This document shows, in pieces, positions 9,674-18,605 of a DNA stretch of 64,000 nt. The stretch's first letter is position 1, and each line of letters opens with the position of its first letter. The notes under the pieces are model-generated. The model was not told the origin of the DNA and ran no database searches. It saw only the letters and a program-made list of their open reading frames with translations. The stretch comes from Bacteroidales bacterium (GTDB lineage: Bacteria > Bacteroidota > Bacteroidia > Bacteroidales > JAFGXI01). Where the stretch lies: the NCBI GenBank assembly GCA_016936665.1, contig JAFGXI010000002.1:344658-408657 (forward strand), given 5' to 3'. The position numbers and the translations under genes were made by a program.

Positions 9674-10543
9674 ATGGAATTAATTGATGGTAAACAAATA
9701 TCAGCAGACATTAAAGCAGAAATCGCTCAAGAAGTTGCTAACAGAAAAGAAAAAGGTTTAAAAACACCTCATTTGGCAGCAATTTTAGTGGGACACGATG
9801 GTGGAAGCGAAACATACGTTGCTCATAAAGTAAAAGCCTGCGAACAAGTTGGTTTTGAGTCTACCCTAGTCAGATTTGAAGACGATATTACAGAAATTCA
9901 GTTATTAGAACAAGTTGAAGCTTTAAATAATAATAACGACATTGATGGTTTTATCGTTCAACTTCCTCTACCTAGGCATATCGACGAGCAAAAAGTAATA
10001 GAAGCAATTAGACCCGATAAAGATGTTGATGGATTTCACCCTGTGAATGTAGGTAAAATGGTCATCGGTTTAGATGCATTTATATCAGCTACACCAGCCG
10101 GAATTGTCGATTTGCTCGAGCGCTACAAAATAAGTACATCAGGTAAAAATGTTGTTGTTTTAGGAAGAAGCAACATTGTCGGCAGACCTATGAGTGTGTT
10201 ATTATCGCAAAAAGGCCAAGATGCCACCGTTACCGTATGTCATAGTCGAACAAAAAATTTAAAAGAAATCACCAAACAAGCCGATATCATTATTGCAGCT
10301 ATTGGTATTCCAGAGTTTGTTACAGCAGATATGGTAAAAAATGGAGCTGTTATTATTGATGTAGGAACAACACGAGTTGAATCTAACCAAACAAAATCAG
10401 GCTGGAAACTGAAAGGTGATGTTAATTTCGACGAAGTGGCTCCTTTGTGCTCTCATATTACGCCTGTACCAGGTGGTGTAGGGCCAATGACCATTGTTTC
10501 ACTGCTTAAGAATACATTAAAAGCAACTCGTTTAAGAGACTAA
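9674..10543 (+). CDS. folD: FolD, methylene-THF dehydrogenase/cyclohydrolase
   Basis: Bifunctional cytosolic enzyme of one-carbon metabolism that interconverts 5,10-methylene-, methenyl- and 10-formyl-tetrahydrofolate with NADP. At 289 residues it is family-typical. Visible motifs are [13 protein letters not shown] with the catalytic lysine, QLPLPRHI, the [12 protein letters not shown] signature, and the Rossmann motif [12 protein letters not shown] near residue 160, followed by PGGVGPMT near the C-terminus. It supplies folate intermediates to PurH and MetH, both also in the window. A strong terminator follows immediately. Confidence 0.97.
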   Translation: MELIDGKQISADIKAEIAQEVANRKEKGLKTPHLAAILVGHDGGSETYVAHKVKACEQVGFESTLVRFEDDITEIQLLEQVEALNNNNDIDGFIVQLPLPRHIDEQKVIEAIRPDKDVDGFHPVNVGKMVIGLDAFISATPAGIVDLLERYKISTSGKNVVVLGRSNIVGRPMSVLLSQKGQDATVTVCHSRTKNLKEITKQADIIIAAIGIPEFVTADMVKNGAVIIDVGTTRVESNQTKSGWKLKGDVNFDEVAPLCSHITPVPGGVGPMTIVSLLKNTLKATRLRD

Positions 10544-10570
10544 TAAAAGACATAAAATATCATCTTTAGA

Positions 10571-10608
10571 AAAGCTTAATTAGAATAAATACAAATTAAG
10601 CTTTTTTT
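10571..10608 (+). terminator. Intrinsic terminator after folD
   Basis: An 11-bp perfect stem (AAAGCTTAATT, 10571-10581, with AATTAAGCTTT, 10594-10604) is followed by a T-run. Confidence 0.88.
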
Positions 10609-10686
10609 AATTATTATCTTGATTAGCATATATTTAACAACATAAGACTCCCTCTTAATTTTCCCTGTTTTGTACCAATTTATTAT

Positions 10687-10694
10687 TACTTTTG
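10687..10694 (+). promoter_or_regulatory. -7 promoter element for the kor operon
   Basis: TACTTTTG, an exact match to TAnnTTTG, lies 38 bases before korD. A TTTG (10669-10672) lies 14 bases upstream, closer than the usual 19. Confidence 0.62.
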
Positions 10695-10732
10695 TGAGAA
10701 CTGATAATTAATTCACAAAAAATAAAAATATT

Positions 10733-10963
10733 ATGGCAAAAATAAGAGGCGCAATTGTCGTTGACACAGAAAAGTGCAAAGGATGCGAAGTTTGTGTTCC
10801 TGCCTGCCCTACCGAAGTAATTGGTATGGCTAAAGATGTTAATGGTAAAGGTTACCATTTTGCATTTATGGCGAACCCAGAAGCGTGTACTGGTTGCTCT
10901 AACTGTGCAATTGTTTGTCCGGATGGAGTCATTTCAGTTTTTCGAGTTAAAGCAGACGAATAA
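10733..10963 (+). CDS. korD: 2-oxoacid:ferredoxin oxidoreductase, ferredoxin-like delta subunit
   Basis: A 76-residue 2x[4Fe-4S] ferredoxin subunit that carries electrons from the catalytic subunits of the 2-oxoacid oxidoreductase to soluble ferredoxin. Two classical motifs are present: CKGCEVCVPACP near residues 15-26 and CTGCSNCAIVCP near residues 48-59. It is the first gene of a four-gene operon with only 20 bases to the alpha subunit, so it is a complex subunit and not a free ferredoxin. The symbol follows the KOR family; the complex could equally be a 2-oxoisovalerate (VOR) enzyme. Confidence 0.88.
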   Translation: MAKIRGAIVVDTEKCKGCEVCVPACPTEVIGMAKDVNGKGYHFAFMANPEACTGCSNCAIVCPDGVISVFRVKADE

Positions 10964-10983
10964 AAAACGAAAAAAATTACAAA

Positions 10984-12069
10984 ATGGCAGAATTAAAATT
11001 AATGAAGGGAAACGAAGCAATCGCTGAGGCTGCAATTAGAGCCGGTGTCGATGCCTATTTCGGATACCCTATCACGCCTCAATCTGAGGTTATAGAATAT
11101 TTAATGAGCGAACAACCTGAGCACAGAACTGGCATGGTCGTTCTTCAAGCAGAAAGCGAAGTCGCTGCTATCAATATGGTATATGGCGCTGCCGGAACCG
11201 GAAAAAAAGTTATGACTTCTTCTTCTAGTCCGGGTATTTCTCTTAAACAAGAAGGAATATCTTATTTGGCTGGTGCAGAACTTCCTGCTGTTATCCTTAA
11301 CGTAGTTCGTGGAGGACCCGGATTAGGTACAATTCAACCCTCTCAAGCAGACTATTTTCAGTCGGTAAAAGGTGGAGGACACGGCGATTATCGCTTGTAT
11401 GTGTTAGCTCCAGCGTCGGTTCAAGAAATGGCCGATTTTGTAGATGACGCCTTCGAAATGGCTTTCAAATACAAAACACCAGTTTTAATTCTTTCCGACG
11501 GTCTAATTGGTCAGATGATGGAAAAAGTACTTCTTAAAGATCAAAAAGCGAGATTAACCGATAAAGAATTACAAGAACGCCACGGCGATTGGGCTACATT
11601 TGGTCGCGTTGGAGGAAGAGAAAGAAACATTATTACGTCTTTAGACCTTCAATCTGAAAAAATGGAGAACCGTGTTCACCGTTTAATGGCTAAATACAAA
11701 CGAATGGAAGAAGAAGATCTTCGTTTCGAAAAAATTAAATGCGACGATGCCGATTACTTAATTGTTGCTTATGGGTCAAGTGCTCGTATCGCTCAAAAAA
11801 CAGTCGATTTAGCTCGCGCCAAAGGTCATAAAGTTGGTCTATTACGCCCTATTACTTTATTCCCATATCCTAAAAAGGAATTAATGGAAATGACTAAACA
11901 AGTAAAAGGCATCTTAAGTGTTGAGCTTAACATGGGTCAGATGGTTGAAGATATTCGTTTAGCTGTTGAGCATAAAGTTCCTGTAGAGCATTTTGGTAGA
12001 ACAGGTGGTATTATTCATACTCCTGAAGAAATTTTAAAAGCGCTTGAAGAAAAAATCATTAAAGGATAA
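10984..12069 (+). CDS. korA: 2-oxoacid:ferredoxin oxidoreductase, alpha subunit (KorA/VorB type)
   Basis: Alpha subunit of a CoA-dependent 2-oxoacid:ferredoxin oxidoreductase, a reversible enzyme converting a 2-oxoacid and CoA to acyl-CoA, CO2 and reduced ferredoxin. The 361-residue protein has the pyrimidine-binding TPP domain at the N-terminus (GNEAIAEAAIRAG, YFGYPITPQSE with the conserved TPQSE). It also has a central GVGPGGT-like segment, here RGGPGLGTIQPSQADY, and the C-terminal transketolase-like domain (VAYGSSARIAQ). It lacks a fused gamma domain, which is encoded separately by the fourth gene. Substrate (2-oxoglutarate or branched-chain 2-oxoacids) cannot be fixed from sequence alone; related Bacteroidota genes are often called vorB. 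Confidence 0.9.
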   Translation: MAELKLMKGNEAIAEAAIRAGVDAYFGYPITPQSEVIEYLMSEQPEHRTGMVVLQAESEVAAINMVYGAAGTGKKVMTSSSSPGISLKQEGISYLAGAELPAVILNVVRGGPGLGTIQPSQADYFQSVKGGGHGDYRLYVLAPASVQEMADFVDDAFEMAFKYKTPVLILSDGLIGQMMEKVLLKDQKARLTDKELQERHGDWATFGRVGGRERNIITSLDLQSEKMENRVHRLMAKYKRMEEEDLRFEKIKCDDADYLIVAYGSSARIAQKTVDLARAKGHKVGLLRPITLFPYPKKELMEMTKQVKGILSVELNMGQMVEDIRLAVEHKVPVEHFGRTGGIIHTPEEILKALEEKIIKG

Positions 12070-12074
12070 TCGAC

Positions 12075-12854
12075 ATGGATATTAAAGATATAATTAAACC
12101 TGAAAATCAAGTCTATAAAAAAACAGATTTGATGACCGAGAATGCATTATCGTACTGCCCAGGTTGTGGACACGGTACTGCACACCGTTTAACTATGGAA
12201 GTTGTTGAAGAGCTTGGTATAAAAGAAGATACCATTGGCGTAGCTCCTGTTGGATGTTCGGTATTAGCATACGATTTTATGAATGTTGATATGCAACAAG
12301 CAGCTCACGGCCGTGCTCCAGCCTTAGCAACAGGGATTTCTAGAACATGGCCAGATAAATATGTATTCACTTATCAGGGCGATGGCGACTTAGCGGCTAT
12401 TGGAACTGCAGAAACTATTCATGCTTGTAACCGCGGAGAAAACATTGTTATCATTTTCATCAATAATGGTATTTATGGTATGACTGGTGGACAAATGGCA
12501 CCTACAACACTTCCGGGAATGCGTTCATCTACATCGCCATACGGTCGTGATGTTAGAAGCATGGGTTCCCCTATTAAAATAACTGAATTGATATCTAATT
12601 TGCCAGGCGTATATTTTGTCAGTCGCCAAGCAGTACACACTCCTAAACATGTACGAAAAGCAAAAAAAGCAATAAAGCAAGCTTTCGAAAATGTAAAACT
12701 TAAAAAAGGTTTATCGTTTGTAGAAATAGTTTCTAACTGTAATTCTGGTTGGAAAATGACACCAAACGATGCTAATAAATGGTTAGAAGAAAACATGTTA
12801 GACTTCTACCAACTTGGAGATATTAAAATTGATGGTCAATTAGTTCAAAAATAA
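12075..12854 (+). CDS. korB: 2-oxoacid:ferredoxin oxidoreductase, beta (TPP-binding) subunit
   Basis: Beta subunit that binds the diphosphate of thiamine pyrophosphate. The 259-residue protein begins with the CPGCGHG motif (near residue 28) and has the TPP motif GDGDLAAIG...NNGIYGMTGGQ near residues 100-137. Five bases separate it from the alpha gene and five from the gamma gene, so the four genes are tightly coupled. It lacks the additional cysteine-rich C-terminal cluster of pyruvate oxidoreductase beta subunits, which favours a KOR/VOR assignment over pyruvate. Confidence 0.93.
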   Translation: MDIKDIIKPENQVYKKTDLMTENALSYCPGCGHGTAHRLTMEVVEELGIKEDTIGVAPVGCSVLAYDFMNVDMQQAAHGRAPALATGISRTWPDKYVFTYQGDGDLAAIGTAETIHACNRGENIVIIFINNGIYGMTGGQMAPTTLPGMRSSTSPYGRDVRSMGSPIKITELISNLPGVYFVSRQAVHTPKHVRKAKKAIKQAFENVKLKKGLSFVEIVSNCNSGWKMTPNDANKWLEENMLDFYQLGDIKIDGQLVQK

Positions 12855-12859
12855 AAATC

Positions 12860-13411
12860 ATGACAGAAGAAATAATCATTGCAGGCTTTGGTGGACAAGG
12901 TGTTCTTTCGATGGGAAAAATATTGGCCTATTCGGGTATCATGCAAGATCAAGAAGTAAGCTGGATGCCCTCTTACGGACCAGAAATGCGTGGAGGAACA
13001 GCTAATGTTACTGTAATTCTTAGTGACGAAAGAATTAGTTCGCCTTACCTTACTATTTTCGATACCGCTGTTATTCTTAACCAACAATCGATGGATAAGT
13101 TCGAAAAATCGCTTAAACCCGGCGGAACATTAATTTACGACCCAAACGGGATTTCTCATCATCCAACAAGAAAAGACATCAATATTTATAGAATTGAAGG
13201 ATCGAGACTAGCTGCAGAAATGGGAAATACTAAAATTTTTAACATGGTCATCTTAGGTGGATTTTTAGCCGCTAGACCTATCGTAAAAATTGAAAACGTT
13301 ATAGAAGGATTGAAAAAATCTTTGCCAGAGCGTTATCATAAGTTAATCCCTCTAAATCAAGAAGCAATAACAAAAGGAATGGACAGCTTAGAAACTGTTC
13401 AAACAATATAG
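12860..13411 (+). CDS. korC: 2-oxoacid:ferredoxin oxidoreductase, gamma subunit
   Basis: The 183-residue gamma subunit that completes the CoA-binding side of the complex. It starts with the Rossmann-like GFGGQGVLSMGKIL motif and has the family motif SYGPEMRGGTANVTV near residue 38. It is the last gene of the korDABC operon; a hairpin terminator begins 22 bases after its stop codon. Together these genes link 2-oxoacid oxidation to ferredoxin reduction, which fits with the hydrogenase maturases at the left edge. Confidence 0.93.
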   Translation: MTEEIIIAGFGGQGVLSMGKILAYSGIMQDQEVSWMPSYGPEMRGGTANVTVILSDERISSPYLTIFDTAVILNQQSMDKFEKSLKPGGTLIYDPNGISHHPTRKDINIYRIEGSRLAAEMGNTKIFNMVILGGFLAARPIVKIENVIEGLKKSLPERYHKLIPLNQEAITKGMDSLETVQTI

Positions 13412-13432
13412 AAAGTGTTTTCTAAAAGAATA

Positions 13433-13460
13433 AGGCCGGTGTTTTTCATCGGTCTTTTTT
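13433..13460 (+). terminator. Intrinsic terminator after kor operon
   Basis: A 9-bp stem with G-U pairs (AGGCCGGTG, 13433-13441, with CATCGGTCT, 13447-13455) has a TTTTT loop and a T-run to 13460. Confidence 0.82.
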
Positions 13461-13514
13461 AGTATAGGCAACTAAAAAACAAAATTAATTGTCTATTAAT
13501 TCATAAAAAAACAC

Positions 13515-14954
13515 ATTAAGAAACAACTTTCTTTACTTCTCTTTTTATTCATTATTTCAATAAATTCATTCTCTCAGTGGGTTCAAATTGGGTTTCCTAT
13601 AAATGGAATATCTATCGAAGAACAAACTGGTCGTTCAGTATCAATAATTGAAGATGGTTCAATTGTCGCAGTTGGTGTTCCTTATAGTGATGCGGGTGGC
13701 GACTTTTCTGGTCAAGTTCGTATTTATGAAAACCAAAGTAATAATTGGATTCAAATTAATGAATCAATAACTGGAAATCAATATGAGGGTTTCGGTCATT
13801 CAATTGACTTAAGTTCAGATGGTTCTGTTATAGTAATTGGAAGTAGATTTGGTAATATTTCTAAAGTATATAGAAATAACGGTAATAGTTGGGAACAAAT
13901 TGGAAGTGATTTATTCAGCACTATCCCTAATACCAGTTTTGGTTATTCGGTAAGTATTAATTCAGAAGGAAATATTATTGCAATAAGTAATAGATACGAA
14001 GATGGATTAACAGATGGATATGGCTATGCTAATATTTATCAAAACATTGACGAATCATGGGTTCAAATTGGAAATACAATATATAGCGAAAATATTGGTG
14101 ACCTATTTGGCACCTCAATTAGCTTAAATGCAAGTGGAGAAATAATATTGATTGGTTCAATTGGGGTTTCTGATACTCTCGTTGGATATGCAAAAATATT
14201 TAAATTAGAATCTGACACATGGCTTCAGCTTGGAAGTACAATTCAATCTACTTCAATGAATGATTATTTTGGATCTTCCGTTAGCATCAGCTCTGAGGGA
14301 AACAGAATTGCAATTGGCGCTCCACAAAATTCCGAAATAGGGTTATATGCTGGTAAAGTTAGTATATTTGAATATTCTGGTACAGATTGGATTCAAATTG
14401 GTCAAAGCATTACAGGTGAAAATACAGGAGATCATTGTGGAATTGTTCATCTGAGCGGAAATGGTCAAATGTTAGTTGTTGGTGAAACAGGCAATAATCA
14501 AAACGGAATAAATTCAGGAAAATGTAGAGTTTTTAGTTTTTTAGACAATCAATGGAATCAAGTTGAACAAAGTATTTATGGTTCAATTCAAGGCGATTGG
14601 TTTGGAAGTTCTATTGGATTAAATGAAGACGGATCAGTATTAATAATTGGGGCTCCATGTAATGACATTAATGGAATTGAATCTGGTCAAGCAAAAGTTT
14701 TTCAACTAAATACTTATTCAGATGTTGTTACCCTAAAATCTGAAACTTTTAAAGTTTTCCCTAATCCTAGTAAAGCTGTTTTTAATATTAGCACTATAGA
14801 AGCTGTGCAGGTTAATGTGTTTTCATCTAATGGAGATTTTCTTTTTAGCACAAATAAAAAAGAAGTAGACCTTAAAAATTACTCAAAAGGGATATACTAT
14901 TTAAGGGTTTTGGAAAAATCAATTGTTAAAACATTTCGTGTAATATTAGAATAA
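13515..14954 (+). CDS. T9SS-secreted protein with FG-GAP-like repeats, apparent ATT start
   Basis: A secreted protein of about 479 residues. The frame is open from a stop at 13497 to 14952-14954. Its first 21 codons give a textbook Sec signal peptide (KKQLSLLLFLFII, then SFSQ), but the codon in the initiator place is ATT at 13515. No in-frame ATG, GTG or TTG occurs before TTG at 14148, which would discard the signal peptide and half the repeats. The body has about seven repeats of a pattern W.QIG..I.G....D.FG.S..L...G....IG, like integrin/FG-GAP-type propeller blades. The last 70 or so residues are a type A T9SS sorting domain (KVFPNPSKAVFNI to the C-terminal VKTFRVILE). Either ATT initiates, or the start codon was recently lost; no other disruption is seen. 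No TAnnTTTG element is visible upstream. Confidence 0.8.
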   Translation: MKKQLSLLLFLFIISINSFSQWVQIGFPINGISIEEQTGRSVSIIEDGSIVAVGVPYSDAGGDFSGQVRIYENQSNNWIQINESITGNQYEGFGHSIDLSSDGSVIVIGSRFGNISKVYRNNGNSWEQIGSDLFSTIPNTSFGYSVSINSEGNIIAISNRYEDGLTDGYGYANIYQNIDESWVQIGNTIYSENIGDLFGTSISLNASGEIILIGSIGVSDTLVGYAKIFKLESDTWLQLGSTIQSTSMNDYFGSSVSISSEGNRIAIGAPQNSEIGLYAGKVSIFEYSGTDWIQIGQSITGENTGDHCGIVHLSGNGQMLVVGETGNNQNGINSGKCRVFSFLDNQWNQVEQSIYGSIQGDWFGSSIGLNEDGSVLIIGAPCNDINGIESGQAKVFQLNTYSDVVTLKSETFKVFPNPSKAVFNISTIEAVQVNVFSSNGDFLFSTNKKEVDLKNYSKGIYYLRVLEKSIVKTFRVILE

Positions 14955-15022
14955 AGTTCATTAAAAAAATCCTTTGTACTAGATTATCCAAGTTTCAAAA
15001 TAAGCATACTCTCAGTAAATTT

Positions 15023-15053
15023 TTTGAAATTCGAAGTGTCTATCCTATCTTTG
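15023..15053 (+). promoter_or_regulatory. Full-consensus Bacteroidota promoter for ddl
   Basis: TTTG (15023-15026), exactly 19 bases, then TATCTTTG (15046-15053). This is a perfect match to the Bacteroidota sigma-70-type promoter TTTG-N19-TAnnTTTG, 33 bases before the ddl start. Confidence 0.85.
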
Positions 15054-15086
15054 TTCATATAACATACAATTGGAATAGCAATACCT

Positions 15087-16058
15087 ATGAAAAAAAATAT
15101 AGCCATATTAGCAGGTGGTGATTCTTCGGAGTCAGTTATATCACTTAAAAGTGCAGAACAAGTAAGAAGTATATTAGATAAAGAAAAATTTAACCTTTTC
15201 ACCGTATATGTAAAAGGCAGTGAATGGGTGCTTACAAGCGATGAATATTGCGATATGATTGTGAACAAAGACGACTTTTCTTTTACTTACCAAGGCACTA
15301 AAATAAAATTCGATTTTGCACTAATCATGATTCATGGGACACCCGGAGAGGATGGAAAACTTCAATCTTACTTTGATATTTTAAAAATCCCTTATTCTTC
15401 GCCCAATGCATTTTCATCTGCTCTCACATTTAATAAAATTGCATGTAAAGCATTTTTGAAGAATTATAATGTGAATATGGCTGAGTCACTACTAATTAGG
15501 CAAGGTCAATCTTACGACGAAAAATTAATCATAGAAAAAGTGGGTATACCTTGCTTTGTTAAACCCAATGCAGGAGGCTCTAGTTTTGGTACTTCTAAAG
15601 TTAAAAGAGCTGAAGACTTAAAAACTGCAATAGAATTTGCTTTTAAAGAAGATAACGAAGTTATTATCGAATCGTTTATTGATGGTGTTGAGGTTTCGAA
15701 TGGAGTTTACATCTCTAAAAATAATTATTATAGACTTCCTGTAACTGAAATTGATACTGATAATGAATTCTTTGACTACGATGCCAAATATTCTGGAAAA
15801 ACTAGAGAGATTACTCCGGCTCGATTATCAGACTCATTGATGGAAGAAATTAAAGACCAAACAAAACTGATCTATGAAGTATTAAACTGTAAAGGCATTG
15901 TGAGGGTCGATTACATAGTACAAAATAATGTGCCTTATTTTCTCGAAATTAACACCGTTCCAGGCATGAGTTCAGAAAGTATTGTTCCGAAGCAAGTTCG
16001 TTTTATGAATCTAAATCTTAGCGATTTGTTTACAGAATTAATTCAAGACGAAATTTAA
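15087..16058 (+). CDS. ddl: D-alanine--D-alanine ligase
   Basis: ATP-grasp enzyme of peptidoglycan precursor synthesis that joins two D-alanines in the cytosol. The 323-residue length fits the family. The N-terminal domain has the GGDSSESVISLKSA motif (variant of the usual GG.S.E..VSL). The central region has the ATP-grasp loop FVKPNAGGSSFGTSK near residues 155-170. The C-terminal metal-binding segment is FLEINTVPGMSSES near residues 290-303. It stands alone with its own promoter and ends before a bidirectional terminator shared with purH. Confidence 0.96.
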   Translation: MKKNIAILAGGDSSESVISLKSAEQVRSILDKEKFNLFTVYVKGSEWVLTSDEYCDMIVNKDDFSFTYQGTKIKFDFALIMIHGTPGEDGKLQSYFDILKIPYSSPNAFSSALTFNKIACKAFLKNYNVNMAESLLIRQGQSYDEKLIIEKVGIPCFVKPNAGGSSFGTSKVKRAEDLKTAIEFAFKEDNEVIIESFIDGVEVSNGVYISKNNYYRLPVTEIDTDNEFFDYDAKYSGKTREITPARLSDSLMEEIKDQTKLIYEVLNCKGIVRVDYIVQNNVPYFLEINTVPGMSSESIVPKQVRFMNLNLSDLFTELIQDEI

Positions 16059-16081
16059 AATTGAATTGTTTAGATAAAATA

Positions 16082-16113
16082 AAAACGCCCGATTTATTCG
16101 AGCGTTTTCTTTT
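16082..16113. terminator. Bidirectional terminator between ddl and purH
   Basis: Stem AAAACGC (16082-16088) pairs with GCGTTTT (16102-16108), with inner CGA/TCG pairs. It is flanked by an A-run and a T-rich tail, so it can serve both convergent genes. Confidence 0.83.
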
Positions 16114-16129
16114 TGTAAGCATATTTATA

Positions 16130-17650
16130 TTAATGTTTAAAGTGTCTGATTCCTGTAAATACCATCGACATTCCATTTTCGTTACAAAAATCTATAGAAT
16201 CTTGATCTTTAATAGATCCACCGGGTTGAATTACAGCTGTAATCCCAGCTTTTTTAGCAATCTCAACAGAATCGGAAAATGGGAAGAAAGCATCGGAAGC
16301 CATCACAGCACCATTTAAATTAAAATTAAAACTTTTTGCTTTTTCGACGGCTTGTTTCAACGCATCAATCCTAGAAGTTTGACCGGTACCACTAGCCAAC
16401 AATTGTCCATTTTTAGCTAAAACAATAGTGTTAGATTTAGTGTGTTTAACTAATTTGTTTGCAAACAATAAGTCAACAACTTCCTGCTCTGTAGGAGCCT
16501 TCTTTGTTACTGTTTTAAGATCGTTAACAGTTTCAACTTTAATATCTTTATCTTGATATAAAATGCCATTTAAAGCCGTTCTAAATGTTTTTTTAGGTAA
16601 CTCTACAGACTTACGTACTAATAAAATTCTATTCTTCTTCGATTTAAGAATTTCCAAAGCATCGTTGGTGTAAGAAGGAGCAATACATACTTCCATAAAC
16701 AAAGTATTCATCTCTTCTGCAACAGCTTTATCTATTTCAACGTTTGTTACTACAATGCCACCAAATGCAGAAACAGGATCACCAGCTAATGCATCTTTCC
16801 ATGCTTGAACTTTTTCATTTCGAGAAGCTAACCCACAAGCATTGTTATGCTTAAGAATTGCAAAAGTAGTTTCAGAAAAATCATCAATTAAATTAACTGC
16901 AGCATCAATATCCAACAAGTTATTGTACGAAACCTCTTTACCATGCAATTGCTCAAACATAGCATCGAAATCTCCGTAGAAACGAGCTTCTTGATGAGGA
17001 TTCTCGCCATATCTCAATGAACGAGAAACAGTTGTACTTTCTCTAAACTCGTTTAAATTCTCTTTTTCATTGAAATAATTGAATATGGCACTGTCGTAAT
17101 GCGAAGATACTGCAAAAGCGCCTGCTGCTAATTGTCTTCTTTGCTCTATAGTCGTTGCTCCATTATTTTCTAAATACATTTCGAGGAATGTACGATATTG
17201 AGATTGTGAAGCAACAATAGCAACATCTTTAAAGTTTTTAGCTGCGGCTCTAATCAATGAAATTCCACCTATATCAATTTTTTCAATGATGTCTTGCTCT
17301 GGTGATTTTGAGGCAACAGTTGCTTCGAAAGGATATAAATCAACAATGACTAAATCAATTTCAGGAATTTGGTATTCTTCAATCTGTTGCTGATCTCCTG
17401 AATTATCGCGACGATTTAAAATTCCGCCAAACACTTTTGGATGCAAAGTTTTAACTCTTCCTCCAAGTATCGATGGATAATCGGTTAAGGATTCAACGGC
17501 AATAACCTTTGCCCCTAAACTTTCTAAAAATGCTTGAGTTCCTCCTGTAGAGTACAATGTCACATCATTTTTAATTAATTCTCTGACAATTTCGTCGAGA
17601 TTTTCTTTATGAAATACCGAAATTAATGCCGATTTAATTGATTTTTTCAT
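16130..17650 (-). CDS. purH: PurH, AICAR transformylase / IMP cyclohydrolase
   Basis: Bifunctional enzyme for the last two steps of IMP synthesis. The 506-residue protein has the N-terminal MGS-like cyclohydrolase domain (SALISVFHKENLDEI, STGGTQAFLE) and the C-terminal transformylase domain (SLRYGENPHQ, KHNNACG, DAFFPFSDSVE). The start at 17650 (MKKSIKSALIS) was chosen because it matches family N-termini. The frame extends to 17689, but a promoter-like GACTTTTG (minus strand, 17678-17685; 7 of 8 consensus bases) lies in the extension. It shares its 3' terminator with ddl and is divergent from the Crp/Fnr gene. Confidence 0.97.
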   Translation of the reverse strand: MKKSIKSALISVFHKENLDEIVRELIKNDVTLYSTGGTQAFLESLGAKVIAVESLTDYPSILGGRVKTLHPKVFGGILNRRDNSGDQQQIEEYQIPEIDLVIVDLYPFEATVASKSPEQDIIEKIDIGGISLIRAAAKNFKDVAIVASQSQYRTFLEMYLENNGATTIEQRRQLAAGAFAVSSHYDSAIFNYFNEKENLNEFRESTTVSRSLRYGENPHQEARFYGDFDAMFEQLHGKEVSYNNLLDIDAAVNLIDDFSETTFAILKHNNACGLASRNEKVQAWKDALAGDPVSAFGGIVVTNVEIDKAVAEEMNTLFMEVCIAPSYTNDALEILKSKKNRILLVRKSVELPKKTFRTALNGILYQDKDIKVETVNDLKTVTKKAPTEQEVVDLLFANKLVKHTKSNTIVLAKNGQLLASGTGQTSRIDALKQAVEKAKSFNFNLNGAVMASDAFFPFSDSVEIAKKAGITAVIQPGGSIKDQDSIDFCNENGMSMVFTGIRHFKH

Positions 17651-17834
17651 GATTTTTTTCAGTTGAAAATTATTTTGCAAAAGTCTCATTTTATGATGAC
17701 AACATGAAATAAAAACAGGTGTTTTTTATCAACAATTCATAGAAGATAACAGGATTATTGTATGTGTAAATATTTACAACAAAAAAACTCTTTATATTTT
17801 ATCAAAAAAGGGAGAGTAATCGATAAGTAATTAT

Positions 17835-17842
17835 TAATTTTG
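17835..17842 (+). promoter_or_regulatory. -7 promoter element for the Crp/Fnr gene
   Basis: TAATTTTG matches TAnnTTTG, 52 bases before the start codon, within the 243-base divergent region between purH and the regulator. No palindromic Crp/Fnr operator was recognised there. Confidence 0.55.
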
Positions 17843-17893
17843 TGCTATTAAACATAATGACATTAACAAACGGTCATAGAAAAAAATAAATCG

Positions 17894-18595
17894 ATGAAGC
17901 ATAAAGATATAAATTGCGAAAACTGTTTTATTAGTAAGTCTTCTGTTTTTAATGTTCTTTCTGATGAACAAAAAGAAACGCTTCGCCATAACCATTCTTG
18001 CTCGCATTATAAAAAAGGTGAAGTCATATACAAGGAGGGCGACAAACCCACCGGTTTAATTTGTCTTGCCGACGGAAAAGTTAAAATTTTCAAAGAAGGT
18101 GTGGGAGGAAGAGAACAGATTGTAAGAATGGCAAAACCTGTTGGTTTTATTGGATATAGAGCACTATTCGCAAGCGAAAACTATATTGCATCAGCTATTG
18201 CAATCGAAGATTCTACCGTTTGTAATATCGAGAAGAAAGCCCTTTTCGAAATGCTAGAGAAAAATAGCGAATTTGCAATAAACATTATTAGATCTTTAGC
18301 AACAGAGCTTGGCTTTTCAAATTCAAGAACAGTCACTTTAACTCAAAAACACATTAGAGGAAGACTTGCAGAATCCTTAATCTTTTTAATGGAGACCTAT
18401 GGTTTTGAAGACGATGCAAAAACATTAAAAGTCTATCTATCGAGAGAAGATATTGCTAACCTTTCAAATATGACAACTTCAAATGCAATCAGAACATTAT
18501 CGACATTTGCTTCGGAGAATGTAATAAGTTTAGATGGCAGAAAAATTAGTATTAACGATATAAGAGCCCTCAATAAAATTAGTGAAATGGGTTAA
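17894..18595 (+). CDS. Crp/Fnr-family transcriptional regulator with N-terminal cysteines
   Basis: A 233-residue regulator. Residues 8-11 are CENC, with another cysteine at 36. A cyclic-nucleotide-binding-like beta-roll follows (about 25-145, KKGEVIYKEGD..TGLICLADGKVKI), then a dimerisation helix and a winged-helix HTH near residues 165-225 (LSREDIANLSNMTTSNAIRTLSTF). The CX2C placement recalls FNR, whose [4Fe-4S] cluster uses four cysteines. The third N-terminal FNR cysteine position is serine here, so oxygen sensing by a cluster is possible but unproven. Other cysteines lie in the beta-roll (GLIC and STVC). It runs straight into a DUF4293 gene 10 bases downstream. Targets are unknown. Confidence 0.88.
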   Translation: MKHKDINCENCFISKSSVFNVLSDEQKETLRHNHSCSHYKKGEVIYKEGDKPTGLICLADGKVKIFKEGVGGREQIVRMAKPVGFIGYRALFASENYIASAIAIEDSTVCNIEKKALFEMLEKNSEFAINIIRSLATELGFSNSRTVTLTQKHIRGRLAESLIFLMETYGFEDDAKTLKVYLSREDIANLSNMTTSNAIRTLSTFASENVISLDGRKISINDIRALNKISEMG

Positions 18596-18605
18596 ATTTC
18601 AGATT

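Noticed and set aside
12473..13087. Minus-strand open frames antisense to korB and korC
   Set aside because: They are shadows of highly conserved coding sequence, with no promoter or recognisable protein.
14148..14954. Separate 268-residue gene starting at TTG 14148
   Set aside because: The frame is open from 13515 with a signal peptide and the same repeats. The shorter version would cut the repeat array and leave no export signal.
16061..16318. Small plus-strand gene after ddl
   Set aside because: It runs antisense through the end of purH and through the terminator, with no family-like sequence.
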